DNA from: Methanothrix sp.
GTDB taxonomy: Archaea; Halobacteriota; Methanosarcinia; Methanotrichales; Methanotrichaceae
Direction of reading: 5' to 3'
Length of the DNA stretch: 64,000 bases
Assembly: GCA_026394565.1 (NCBI GenBank)
Contig: JAPKYA010000105.1
Location: forward strand, 1-64,000
Shown here: positions 24,352 to 32,621 of the stretch, one piece after another
Numbering within the stretch: position 1 is the first letter of the stretch
How the letters are laid out: each line of letters opens with the position of its first letter
Program-made: the position numbers and the translations under genes
The notes under the pieces: generated by a model
Seen by the model: the letters and a program-made list of their open reading frames with translations, nothing else
What the model was told of the DNA's origin: nothing
Databases searched by the model: none

Positions 24352-26355
24352 ATGACATTTGCAGAAAAAGCGCTTGGCAAGGACAGGCCGGAATGCATCG
24401 ATAATGATGTCTTTTTGCCGCGGCGGCAGGAATACTACCATTCGCCTGTAGACTGGAGAGACGAGATTCTCTACTTCCTCCTGGTAGATCGTTTTTCCGA
24501 TGGCCTGGAGAAAAGCCGCAAGCTTTTGAATAGAGAGGACCTCCTGGCAGCACGTCCCGAGATAGGTGAAAAACCCTGGAGCTGGCAGCTCTGGGCAGAG
24601 TCGGGCTTCGCGCGCTGGCAGGGCGGAACCCTGAAGGGAGTCAGGTCCAAGCTCGGCTACCTGAAGAGCCTGGGCGTTACATCTCTATGGCTGAGCCCAG
24701 TCTTTTGTCAGCGGGTGCATGAGGACAGCTATCATGGCTACGGCGTGCAGGACTTTTTGGAGGTCGATAGCAGATTCGGCAGCCGCAAAGATCTGACTGA
24801 CCTCGTGGCTGCGGCTCATAAGGAGGGTCTAGGCATCATTCTGGACATCATCTTCAACCACTCCGGCTGCAACTGGCTTTATGCCCCCGGAACTCCCGGA
24901 GGAATTTACGAGCCCGCCTACACCCCAGGCCGGCATCAGTTCGGCGCCTGGCGAGATGACATTGGCCGGGCAGCAGAGGCCATAGAGAATGGTCAGGATG
25001 GGGTATGGCCGCGAGAGCTTCAGGATAAGGAGCGCTACACAAGGGCCGGCAGCGGCAATCTGGGAGCGGGCGAAATCAGCGATCCCCTGGCGGAGCACAA
25101 GCGCTCCGATTTCTGCAGCCTGAGGGATTTCGACCTTGATGCGCTGGGGCTATTAAATGATCTGGCAAAGTGCTACAAATACTGGATTGCCCTGACCGAC
25201 TGCGACGGATTTCGTATTGATACTCTAAAGCATGTATCCTTCGAGCAGGCGAGAAACTTCTGTGGCAGCATCAAGGAGTTTGCCGCCAACCTGGGAAAGG
25301 AGAACTTCTTTTTGGCGGGAGAGATTGCCGGAGGGGACTACACCGCAGAGCGGTATCTGGATGCGCTGGACAGAAACCTCAATGCCGCCCTGGACATAGG
25401 AGAGATGCGGCTGGTTTTGAGCGGCGTGGCCAAAGGCCTTGTGCATCCGGGCGAGTACTTCAAGGGCTTTAACTCCAATGTGGTCTTCGGATCGCACAGA
25501 AACCTGGGCAATCAGCATGTCTCTATCCTGGACGATCATGATCACGTCTTTGGGGAGAAGATACGCTTCTCGGCAGAGGCGGCCTCGGAGAGCCAGGTTG
25601 CCGCAGGCGTGGCCCTGCAGCTCTTCACTCTGGGAATACCCTGCATCTACTTCGGCACAGAGCAGGCCCTGGCCGGGCCAGAGGAGGCGGAGAGGAAATG
25701 GCTGCCGGAGTGGAAGAGGTCGGATCGCTATCTGCGTGAGGCCATGTTCGGCCCGGAGCACCCGCGCCCGGCTGGGAGCGGCAGCCTCACCGCCGAGAGG
25801 GACAGCAGCCTGCCCGGCTTCGGGCCCTTCGGCACAGCCGGATATCACTGCTTTGACCCCAAGTTTCCCGTCTTTCGCAGGGTTGCCGCATTGGCAGTTC
25901 TGCGCCAGGCCTTTCCCGCGCTGCGGCACGGCAGGCAGTACCTGCGTCAGATAGCCCTTCCGGAAGAGGGGCTTTTCCGCTTCGACTTCTACGGGGCGGG
26001 CTATGATGTGGCGGGCGAGAAAATGGACGGCCAGATCGTGGCTTGGTCACGCATCCTGGATGACGAAGAGGTGCTCTGCGTCCTCAATTCCAACGGCTGT
26101 GAGAAGCGCAGCGCCGATGTGCTGGTGGATGCGGACCTGAATGGGCCGGAGGGCCAGGGCAGCATGACCGTGGTCCTCAATTCTGCAGAGGCGGCAGCCA
26201 AGCCCAAGAGATATTCCGGGGATTATCGGATGGGATCGAAGCTGCCTGTGAAAAGGGCGGGAGAGGTGGCTTACGTAGAGATCCGGGATCTGGCGCCCTC
26301 CGAGGTGCTGGTGCTGGCGGTGCACCCGGATAAGGAGGAGGGGGCGGTGGTGTAG
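24352..26355 (+). CDS. GH13 alpha-amylase-family glycosidase
   Basis: The 667-residue protein has all GH13 signatures: ILDIIFNHSG (region I), DGFRIDTLKHV with the nucleophile Asp (II), LAGEIAG with the acid/base Glu (III) and ILDDHDHV with the third Asp (IV). A long insertion follows region I. It has no signal peptide, so it should act in the cytoplasm, perhaps on glycogen or trehalose-type storage glucans. The C-terminus has a beta domain. The substrate cannot be told from motifs. It is divergent from hisA. Confidence 0.88.
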   Translation: MTFAEKALGKDRPECIDNDVFLPRRQEYYHSPVDWRDEILYFLLVDRFSDGLEKSRKLLNREDLLAARPEIGEKPWSWQLWAESGFARWQGGTLKGVRSKLGYLKSLGVTSLWLSPVFCQRVHEDSYHGYGVQDFLEVDSRFGSRKDLTDLVAAAHKEGLGIILDIIFNHSGCNWLYAPGTPGGIYEPAYTPGRHQFGAWRDDIGRAAEAIENGQDGVWPRELQDKERYTRAGSGNLGAGEISDPLAEHKRSDFCSLRDFDLDALGLLNDLAKCYKYWIALTDCDGFRIDTLKHVSFEQARNFCGSIKEFAANLGKENFFLAGEIAGGDYTAERYLDALDRNLNAALDIGEMRLVLSGVAKGLVHPGEYFKGFNSNVVFGSHRNLGNQHVSILDDHDHVFGEKIRFSAEAASESQVAAGVALQLFTLGIPCIYFGTEQALAGPEEAERKWLPEWKRSDRYLREAMFGPEHPRPAGSGSLTAERDSSLPGFGPFGTAGYHCFDPKFPVFRRVAALAVLRQAFPALRHGRQYLRQIALPEEGLFRFDFYGAGYDVAGEKMDGQIVAWSRILDDEEVLCVLNSNGCEKRSADVLVDADLNGPEGQGSMTVVLNSAEAAAKPKRYSGDYRMGSKLPVKRAGEVAYVEIRDLAPSEVLVLAVHPDKEEGAVV

Positions 26356-26428
26356 GTAGAACGATTTAAAGTCACTCTGCCATTTGGTATGGGCAAGGCC
26401 GTGATTCGATTCCATCGGGTCCAATCGC

Positions 26429-27331
26429 TCAGTTCTTGACTGCCAGCATCCTCTCAATCGACCGGCGCGCCCTCACCGCAATCTCCTCGGGCACCGTCAC
26501 CTGCGACTGTAGGGTCTGCAGCGCCCGCAAGACCTTGGCCAGGTCGGTCTTCTTCATATTCTGGCAGATGGCGTTCTTGCTGAGCGGATAGAACTCCTTC
26601 AGAGGATTCTCCTTCTTTAGCCGGTAGATCATGCCCGTCTCAGTGCCGATGATGAACTCCCTGGCTGCGCCTGCCAAGGCATGCCTGCCCATTCCGGCCG
26701 TGCTGTATACGAAATCAGCCTGATCGATGACCTCAGGCCGGCACTCCGGGTGCACCAGCACCTCTGCGTTGGGATGCTCCGCCCTGGCTGCGCGCACCTC
26801 CTCCGCGGTGAGGTGATCATGCACGTAGCAGTAGCCGTTCCAGGGAATGATCTTCTTATCGGTATGGCGGGCCACGTAGGCGGCCAGATTTCTGTCCGGC
26901 ACAAAGATGACCTCCTTCTCGGATAGTGAGTTTACCACCTGCACCCCGTTGGCGGAAGTGCAGCAGACATCGCTCTCCGCTTTTATTTCTGCTGTGGAGT
27001 TTACGTAGCAAACGACGGCAGCTTCCGGATGGAGGGCTTTGAGATCGCGCAGCTGTTCCGGCGTGATCATGTGAGCCATGGGGCACCAGGCACCATTCTC
27101 CGGCAAAACCACCTTTTTTTGCGGGGAGAGAATTGCTGCGGTCTCAGCCATGAAGTCCACTCCGCAAAAGATAATGACCTCAGAATCCAGGCGGGCTGCT
27201 GCCCGGGATAGCTCCAGGGAGTCGCCCACCAGATCGGCTATATCCTGCACTTCCGGGATCTGGTAGTTATGGGCCAGGATGGTCGCCTGGCGCTCCTCTT
27301 TTAAAGCTAGAATCTTTTTTATCATAGTCAA
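26429..27331 (-). CDS. nadA: Quinolinate synthase
   Basis: The 300-residue product reads ATILAHNYQIPEVQDIADLV, then VIIFCGVDFMAETAAIL, CYVNSTAEIKAESDVCCTSA, VLVHPECRPEV and STAGMGRHA, the conserved blocks of NadA. Cys residues in these blocks hold a 4Fe-4S cluster. It condenses iminoaspartate with DHAP to quinolinate for NAD synthesis. Its start overlaps the tfuA stop by four bases, so it is cotranscribed with tfuA and ycaO. Confidence 0.96.
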   Translation of the reverse strand: MTMIKKILALKEERQATILAHNYQIPEVQDIADLVGDSLELSRAAARLDSEVIIFCGVDFMAETAAILSPQKKVVLPENGAWCPMAHMITPEQLRDLKALHPEAAVVCYVNSTAEIKAESDVCCTSANGVQVVNSLSEKEVIFVPDRNLAAYVARHTDKKIIPWNGYCYVHDHLTAEEVRAARAEHPNAEVLVHPECRPEVIDQADFVYSTAGMGRHALAGAAREFIIGTETGMIYRLKKENPLKEFYPLSKNAICQNMKKTDLAKVLRALQTLQSQVTVPEEIAVRARRSIERMLAVKN

Positions 27332-28029
27332 TCGAATTGGCCCCCTGTCTGAGAGACTATTATTTCAATTTGGTCATCAGCCATTTCCCTGACTCGCTCC
27401 AGGGCCAGCAGCGCATCCTCCATCTTGAAGTCACGCTTATCTTTGGCCAAAAAATCACGAAAACGCTGCAGCTCCTTTTCCTTCACCAGGCCGCAGGCAT
27501 CCGAAAGCATGCGCTCATAGGTCCGATCTGGAAAGTACTGGGCCTCTGCAAAATGAAAGAGCCTATCTTTGCATGAAGCGCTGATTACGCCCATCTGCCA
27601 GGCCAAATCCAAATTGAAGCGAATGTTCACCAGCGGCTCGGAACTGGGCTCATAGGAGAATGGATCGAAGGTGAGGGCCACTTCGTCATCCGAGACCAGA
27701 TGGCCGCTCTTGTATGCCTGGTAAATCTTGCCTACTCCCACCATGCCGTAAATGTCCAGCTCAGAGGCACGCAAGGCTCCCATGCTGGAGGCGCCCAGAA
27801 CCTTAGCTCCCGCCTCCAGGGCATAGATCACCTCCTTGTGAGCCACAGCGCATTCCTGAAAGAAGACGCCGTCGATGAGCAGAATGATCCCGGCTCCCTC
27901 CTTGGCTGCCTGGTAAATGTCGCCCCGCTTGGCAGGAGGCCGGTAGTCAGCCTTTAAAATCTGCTCCGCCCTAGCCCTGGAGAGGCTTGGCCCGAGGAAT
28001 ACGACGATTCCTGGCATTTCTGCTGGCAT
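27328..28029 (-). CDS. tfuA: TfuA-like protein, partner of YcaO in McrA thioamidation
   Basis: From ATG 28029 (behind GAGGTGC) the protein is 233 residues and starts [20 protein letters not shown], the TfuA signature. LLIDGVFFQECAVAHKEV and GASSMGALRASEL follow. In methanogens TfuA works with YcaO to convert a glycine of methyl-coenzyme M reductase alpha subunit to thioglycine, probably by sulfur delivery. The frame is open further upstream, but that part lies inside ycaO. The first 59 bases overlap the end of ycaO in another frame. Confidence 0.88.
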   Translation of the reverse strand: MPAEMPGIVVFLGPSLSRARAEQILKADYRPPAKRGDIYQAAKEGAGIILLIDGVFFQECAVAHKEVIYALEAGAKVLGASSMGALRASELDIYGMVGVGKIYQAYKSGHLVSDDEVALTFDPFSYEPSSEPLVNIRFNLDLAWQMGVISASCKDRLFHFAEAQYFPDRTYERMLSDACGLVKEKELQRFRDFLAKDKRDFKMEDALLALERVREMADDQIEIIVSQTGGQFD

Positions 28030-29206
28030 CTTTGCACCTCTTTCCCACCCTTTCCGGGTCCACTGCTGCATTCTCAAGCCCCGGCACAATCACTCTGACC
28101 ACGGGAAGGCCTATCTCCTCGCATGTCAAGTCCACTACCACCACCCGATTGAGGCCTGCTTCCTCCAGTTTCTTCAGCATATATTTTATGTCCAGCAGGA
28201 AGTCGTCGCTCTCAAAGGACTGGATCTCCGCAAAGCTCTTCGTATCGGTTGCTTCAAACCAGTGCTTGTTAAGCCTCTTGGTCCTGTCGTAGCCGATCTG
28301 CTTTCGGAAATCCGCCAGGGTTGTATCCTCTCTCGCCCCGTGAATCTGGGTGAGTCGGCTCTGCGCCACCTCGGTGAGGGCGCGCAGCACTGCCACAACG
28401 GCGCTGGTGTGCGTGCCCATGCCCGTGGTGAGAAGAGTTGGATCGCGCAGCCGGACATCATCGGCTGCGGCTGCGCAGGTAGGAACGCCAATGTCGCTGG
28501 TGATATCCCTCAGATAGATATCCACCTCGGCGGCCGCGAATTTGTCCAGGAGGCCCTTTGCCTGGCCGTCCTCAATGTCGCTGATCAGGGGGCCGGTCAT
28601 CTTTGTCGCCTCCACCAGGGCCCAGGCATCTCTTTCGATAACCTCGGCCAGGCCGTGGAATATTGCCTCCTCGATCACATTGCCCGAGGCCAGGCCACTG
28701 GTGTTGGTTCTAAAGAGGCGTTTGTAATCAGAGGGCAGGGGATGAAAAACCGCATTGGCCGGAACTAAAATCTCCTCATCATTCATTATGTCCCAGCCGG
28801 AGATCCAGGGTATCGTGGCATCCGGCTCTGCTCCAGAGGGCAGGATCAGCTCGCTTGGATCCAGCGCTCCGTCCAGACGGGAGAAGCAGTCGATTTTAAG
28901 CTCCCTGTCTCTTAATTCTGCCGAGTAGCGCTCCAGGCCCTCCATCATAGCCGATACTTTAGCCTCGGTGGGCGTGGCGCCTTTGCCGTTGTAGACGGAG
29001 ACAGCACCGCGATCGGCCATGGGCCGGATGGAGGAGAAGACGGGTATGCCGATTCGGTCCAGATTGGTTATGTCCGCCACTCTGGTGATCCCGGCGGCGG
29101 GTAATTTGGCCTCGGCGCTTCTAAGCGTCTCCTCGGGTGGCACAGCCCGGTGGGTGTCGTCTTTGTATTTTTTTATGCAGGAGGCAAGTCTCATCGTCTT
29201 GGCCAA
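27971..29206 (-). CDS. ycaO: YcaO protein, McrA-glycine thioamidation
   Basis: The 411-residue protein contains [20 protein letters not shown], the YcaO ATP-binding Glu cluster, [19 protein letters not shown] and [17 protein letters not shown]. YcaO enzymes phosphorylate a backbone amide with ATP; the methanogen form makes thioglycine in McrA together with TfuA, encoded directly downstream. The last 20 codons (DASRNARNR and onward) overlap tfuA and look like a run-on tail past the usual end, so a lost stop is possible. The gene is evidence for a methane-metabolising host. Confidence 0.92.
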   Translation of the reverse strand: MAKTMRLASCIKKYKDDTHRAVPPEETLRSAEAKLPAAGITRVADITNLDRIGIPVFSSIRPMADRGAVSVYNGKGATPTEAKVSAMMEGLERYSAELRDRELKIDCFSRLDGALDPSELILPSGAEPDATIPWISGWDIMNDEEILVPANAVFHPLPSDYKRLFRTNTSGLASGNVIEEAIFHGLAEVIERDAWALVEATKMTGPLISDIEDGQAKGLLDKFAAAEVDIYLRDITSDIGVPTCAAAADDVRLRDPTLLTTGMGTHTSAVVAVLRALTEVAQSRLTQIHGAREDTTLADFRKQIGYDRTKRLNKHWFEATDTKSFAEIQSFESDDFLLDIKYMLKKLEEAGLNRVVVVDLTCEEIGLPVVRVIVPGLENAAVDPERVGKRCKDASRNARNRRIPRAKPLQG

Positions 29207-29235
29207 GGGCCGCGATGGAATATAAACTCTGCTTT

Positions 29236-29652
29236 TCAGAGGAAGGGCAATTTGTCCTTCTTTCGGTAAGCCAGGGCCTGGCAGGTCGCGATCAATCGCC
29301 CGTCTTCGCCGGTGACGGAAATGTGGCAGGACGAGATCTTTCGAGAGCGATTGACCTCTATTCCCTCAGCCAGTAAGCTTTCGCCGGCAAGAGGCGCGCT
29401 GAGGTAATTCATATTCACGCCCAAGGCCACCGCCACGGTGCCGTGCGAGTTGACAGCCAGCTCGAAAGCGGCATCCACCAGCGAGTAGATGGCAGCTCCA
29501 TGAGTGGTGCCGAAGAGGTTGTTCATATTCTCGGAGGTCTTCATCTTGAGAAGAGCGCGGCCCTCCTCAAGCTCTACAATCCTTATGCCGAAGATATTGG
29601 CATAAGGCTCCTCTAGAAAGCGCTTCTCTAAAGCTGCCAGGCATTGGTCCAA
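29236..29652 (-). CDS. PaaI-type hotdog thioesterase
   Basis: The 138-residue hotdog protein has NLFGTTHGAAIYSLVDAAFE, the catalytic helix signature of PaaI thioesterases, and VALGVNMNYLSAPLAGE. The family hydrolyses acyl-CoA thioesters in the cytoplasm. It is 29 bases downstream-facing from ycaO's start on the same strand. The substrate is unknown. Length is typical. Confidence 0.88.
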   Translation of the reverse strand: MDQCLAALEKRFLEEPYANIFGIRIVELEEGRALLKMKTSENMNNLFGTTHGAAIYSLVDAAFELAVNSHGTVAVALGVNMNYLSAPLAGESLLAEGIEVNRSRKISSCHISVTGEDGRLIATCQALAYRKKDKLPFL

Positions 29653-29738
29653 AGCATCATCCCTCTCTTTGATTATTCATTTCCGTCTTGGGAGTATTCT
29701 CGAAACGGTTATATCTGCTCCGCTCGATCTAGGGGCCT

Positions 29739-30242
29739 ATGCCCAGCTCCTCAGGCAATAGGCCGGAGCCGGTCTCCATTGAGGTGAGCGGCTCTGCGGT
29801 ATCCATTGTCCTCACCCAGGGCGCCATCAATATCTGGTTTGGAAGAAAATTGGATAAGTCGCTCATCGCCAAGATTCTCCTGATAATCTCCCAGGTTGAT
29901 GGAACGGCTGAGCACGAAAAGGAGGTCTTATGCCCTTTCGAGGAGATCAGCGAGTTTGAGAACAACGGATATATTCTCACCTCCTACGCTCGCAAGAATG
30001 AGATGTACAGGGCCATATTTGTGGTTCCGTTCTCCAATAGCCGGGCGCTGGAGATGTTCATGGAGTCCATCTCCCAGGAGACGGAGAAAGAGGATGTCAA
30101 GATCACCCTTTACTGGAGAGGGGGCAGAATCAGGATGAACCTTATAAAAGAGGAGCTGTCCAGGCTTAATTGCTTTGGCACGCTTAATGTGGTTTATAAG
30201 GATGAGCCGGTGGGAGCTGTTGACAGGAGGGAAGAGCCATGA
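29739..30242 (+). CDS. Hypothetical protein (167 aa) upstream of aminotransferase
   Basis: The product is a mixed alpha/beta soluble protein with VSIEVSGSAVSIVLTQGAIN, NSRALEMFMESISQE and ITLYWRGGRIRMNLIKEE. No signal peptide, membrane helix or known catalytic motif is visible. Its last four bases overlap the aminotransferase start (ATGA), so it is cotranslated with it. I do not recognise the family. It could be a methanogen-specific conserved protein. Confidence 0.7.
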   Translation: MPSSSGNRPEPVSIEVSGSAVSIVLTQGAINIWFGRKLDKSLIAKILLIISQVDGTAEHEKEVLCPFEEISEFENNGYILTSYARKNEMYRAIFVVPFSNSRALEMFMESISQETEKEDVKITLYWRGGRIRMNLIKEELSRLNCFGTLNVVYKDEPVGAVDRREEP

Positions 30243-31342
30243 GATTTGCAAGCTGCACGGAAAAGATTGAGATATCAGGCATAAGGAAATGTTTTGAGGG
30301 AGCGGCCCCGGGGTCTGTGAATTTGGGGCTGGGCCAGCCGGACTTCGACACGCCGGAGCATATCAAGAAGGCGGCTATCCAGGCTATTGAAAAGGGAATG
30401 TGCGGCTATACACCCAATTGCGGAGTGCCGGCCCTTCGCTCTGCCATTGCGGAAAAATTCAGCTCTGAGAACCGAATCGATTGTTCGGCGGAGGAGATCA
30501 TGGTGACCAGCGGGGCCAGCGAGGCTCTCTTCCTGGCTATAGCCGCGCTGGTCGACCGGGGCGATGAGGTCCTGATTGGCGATCCGAGCTTCCTGTCCTA
30601 TGCCGAGCTGACCAAGTTGGTGGGCGGCAGACCTGTTTGCGTCCCTCTTGACGACAGACTGCGGCTTGCGCCCGAGGCCATAGAGGAGAGGATAACCGAT
30701 AAAACCCGGCTGATAATTGTCAATTCGCCCTCCAATCCCACTGGATCGGTGGGAACGCCCCGGCAGATGCAGGCAATTGCCCAGATCGCCGAGGATCGAG
30801 GCATCACTGTGCTCTCCGATGAGGTTTATGAGCATTTCATCTACCAGGGAGAGCACGTCAGCCCCGGAGAGTTCTCGGACAACGTCATCACCGTCAATGC
30901 CGTCTCCAAGACCTATGCCATGACCGGCTGGAGGCTGGGCTATCTGGCGGCCAAAGGCGGCGCTCTGGAGCAACTGCTCAAGGTTCACCAGTATATTCAG
31001 GCCTGCGCGCCCTCCATCTCTCAGGCGGCAGCTCTGGAGGCGATCACCGGGCCGCAGGAGTGCGTGGCCCGGATGAGGGACGAGTTCAAAGCTCGCCGGG
31101 ATCTTCTGGTAAAAGGCTTCCGGGAGATGGGCATAGATATCATTGAGCCGGAGGGCGCATTCTATCTCTTCCCCAGGGTGGGAGACGGAGATGCAGTGGC
31201 TGCCAGGCTAGGCAAAGCGGGTGTCATCACCGTTCCCGGATCGGCCTTTGGGCCCGGTGGAAAAGAGCACATCAGAATCTCTTATGCTGCGGCGCGCTCT
31301 CAGCTTGAGGAAGCAATGCGGCGCATGAAAGACATCCTTTAA
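30239..31342 (+). CDS. PLP-dependent aminotransferase, class I/II (aspartate aminotransferase-like)
   Basis: The 367-residue product has GLGQPDFDTPEHI, VTSGASEALFLAI, NSPSNPTG, VLSDEVYEHF and NAVSKTYAMTGWRLGY, with the PLP-binding Lys in the SKTYAMTGWR block, and ends near HIRISYAA with the carboxylate-binding Arg. This is fold type I, subgroup I-gamma, typical of archaeal aspartate or broad amino-acid aminotransferases. The exact amino acid is not decided by motif. ATG 30239 overlaps the previous stop. Confidence 0.92.
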   Translation: MRFASCTEKIEISGIRKCFEGAAPGSVNLGLGQPDFDTPEHIKKAAIQAIEKGMCGYTPNCGVPALRSAIAEKFSSENRIDCSAEEIMVTSGASEALFLAIAALVDRGDEVLIGDPSFLSYAELTKLVGGRPVCVPLDDRLRLAPEAIEERITDKTRLIIVNSPSNPTGSVGTPRQMQAIAQIAEDRGITVLSDEVYEHFIYQGEHVSPGEFSDNVITVNAVSKTYAMTGWRLGYLAAKGGALEQLLKVHQYIQACAPSISQAAALEAITGPQECVARMRDEFKARRDLLVKGFREMGIDIIEPEGAFYLFPRVGDGDAVAARLGKAGVITVPGSAFGPGGKEHIRISYAAARSQLEEAMRRMKDIL

Positions 31343-31377
31343 ATAGGAGAGTTGCATTCGTCGCTAGGAGTGATGAA

Positions 31378-31761
31378 ATGAAGGAGCAGGTTGAGGTCAG
31401 AGAGCTGAAAGAAGGAAGGTACGTCATCATCGACGAAGAGCCCTGCATAATCAAGAGCATATCCCATTCCAAGCCCGGCAAGCACGGCAGCGCCAAAGCC
31501 AGGGTGGACGCCATAGGCATCTTCGACAACCAGAAGAAGTCCATCGTTCAGCCGGTTACCACCAAGATTTATGTGCCCAACGTGGAGCGCAAAACGGGCC
31601 AGGTTCTATCCATCAGCGACACCTCTGTGCAGCTCATGGACCTGGGAAGCTTCGCCACAGTCGATGTTCCCATAACCGCGGATCAGAAGCCGAAGATCGA
31701 GGAAGGAAAAGAGGTTCCCTATCTCTTCGTCATGGGCAGGAGCAAGCTGGACCTGCGCTGA
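31378..31761 (+). CDS. eif5a: Translation initiation factor aIF5A
   Basis: The 127-residue protein begins MKEQVEVRELKEGRYVIIDE and has the hypusination loop SKPGKHGSAKARVDAIGIF, with the modified Lys in KPGKHGSAK, then an OB domain. aIF5A relieves ribosome stalling and needs deoxyhypusine or hypusine made from spermidine. The next gene is an agmatinase of polyamine synthesis, here truncated, which fits the pathway link. Length is normal. Confidence 0.96.
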   Translation: MKEQVEVRELKEGRYVIIDEEPCIIKSISHSKPGKHGSAKARVDAIGIFDNQKKSIVQPVTTKIYVPNVERKTGQVLSISDTSVQLMDLGSFATVDVPITADQKPKIEEGKEVPYLFVMGRSKLDLR

Positions 31762-31780
31762 AATCTTTTAAATTTATAAC

Positions 31781-32386
31781 ATGTTCCAAAGGTGCGGCTT
31801 TGCCGACGCCGATGCGGATTTGCCGGATGCGGACTACGTAGTAGTAGGGCTTCCCTTCGACTGCACCGCCTCTTTTCGCTCCGGTTCGAGAGACGGCCCG
31901 GATGCCATCCGTCTTGCCTCTTTTAATTTCGAGAGCTACGATTATTATTCTGACGTGGATCTGGCTGCCCTTGCCATTTGCGATCTGGGCAATATGGATC
32001 TTGGCGCAGATGCGGCTTACGCGGAAGAGACCATAAAGGAGGGCATCGCCTTGCTGCCCAAGGCTGCCATTCCCATCTTTTTAGGCGGAGAGCATTCCAT
32101 CACACCGCCCATTGTGGAGAGCCTGGCCCGGCGAAGCGCGCCGGGGGGCCTGGGCGTACTGGTGCTGGACGCGCACCTGGACCTGCGCGCTGAGTTCGGC
32201 TGCACCCGGTACAGCCACGCCTGCGCCAGCCGGAGAATTTTGGAAAAAGAAGGGGTCAAGGCTTACGCCTCCATCGGCATTCGCAGCGGCTGCCTTGAGG
32301 AGTTCACCTTCGCGAAGGAGAACGGCATCTCGTACAGCACTTCCCGCGAGGTGAAAGAAAAGGGGATTGGAGTGAACCCATCCTAG
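31781..32386 (+). pseudogene. speB: Agmatinase, C-terminally truncated at an IS boundary
   Basis: Recognisable ureohydrolase blocks are VVGLPFDCTASFRSGSRDGP, FLGGEHSITPP and VLVLDAHLDLR, the first manganese-binding motif. The frame stops at residue 201 after KEKGIGVNPS; the family is usually about 290 residues. The missing part holds the second metal motif (D-x-D-x-x-DP) and the final Glu. The stop comes two bases before the left end of a decayed IS3-type element, which probably cut the gene. Agmatinase makes putrescine from agmatine; with the second metal site gone, activity is unlikely. Confidence 0.9.
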
Positions 32387-32387
32387 T

Positions 32388-32616
32388 GGACAATGAGTTA
32401 AGCAACATCAACTTATCAGTAGTAGCTGAACTTGTGAGTGGCAAACCTCTCGCTCAGAGCAAGCGTGTTCTGAGACTGATTTTGCAGAGGGCTTTATCAA
32501 AACCCTAAAGGTCGAGGAGGTATACCTGAATGAATATAGATCTCCAGAACAGTTCGAAGTGGAGTTTGCCTTAAAAACTGTTTCTTAACTAACTGTCTAC
32601 TATCAGGGGTGCAGTC
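32388..32616 (+). mobile_element. Decayed IS3-type element with OrfB transposase C-terminus
   Basis: From 32481 to 32588 the plus strand encodes FAEGFIKTLKVEEVYLNEY directly joined to RSPEQFEVEF and a stop, the end of IS3-family OrfB transposases; the segment usually lying between these blocks is deleted. TGGACAATGAG at the left and GGGGTGCAGTCCA near 32604-32616 at the right share the TGGAC terminus in inverted orientation and may be the element ends. The element lies exactly between the truncated agmatinase and the kinase copy. Confidence 0.75.
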
Positions 32617-32621
32617 CAAAG

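Noticed and set aside
26356..26428. tRNA-like 3' end (GATTCGATTCCATCGGGTCCA region)
   Set aside because: No pairing acceptor 5' strand and the T-stem does not pair; probably chance.
2563..31850. Repeated GTAGTAGTAG strings in several genes
   Set aside because: They encode Val-Val-Val runs in unrelated beta strands and reflect codon use.
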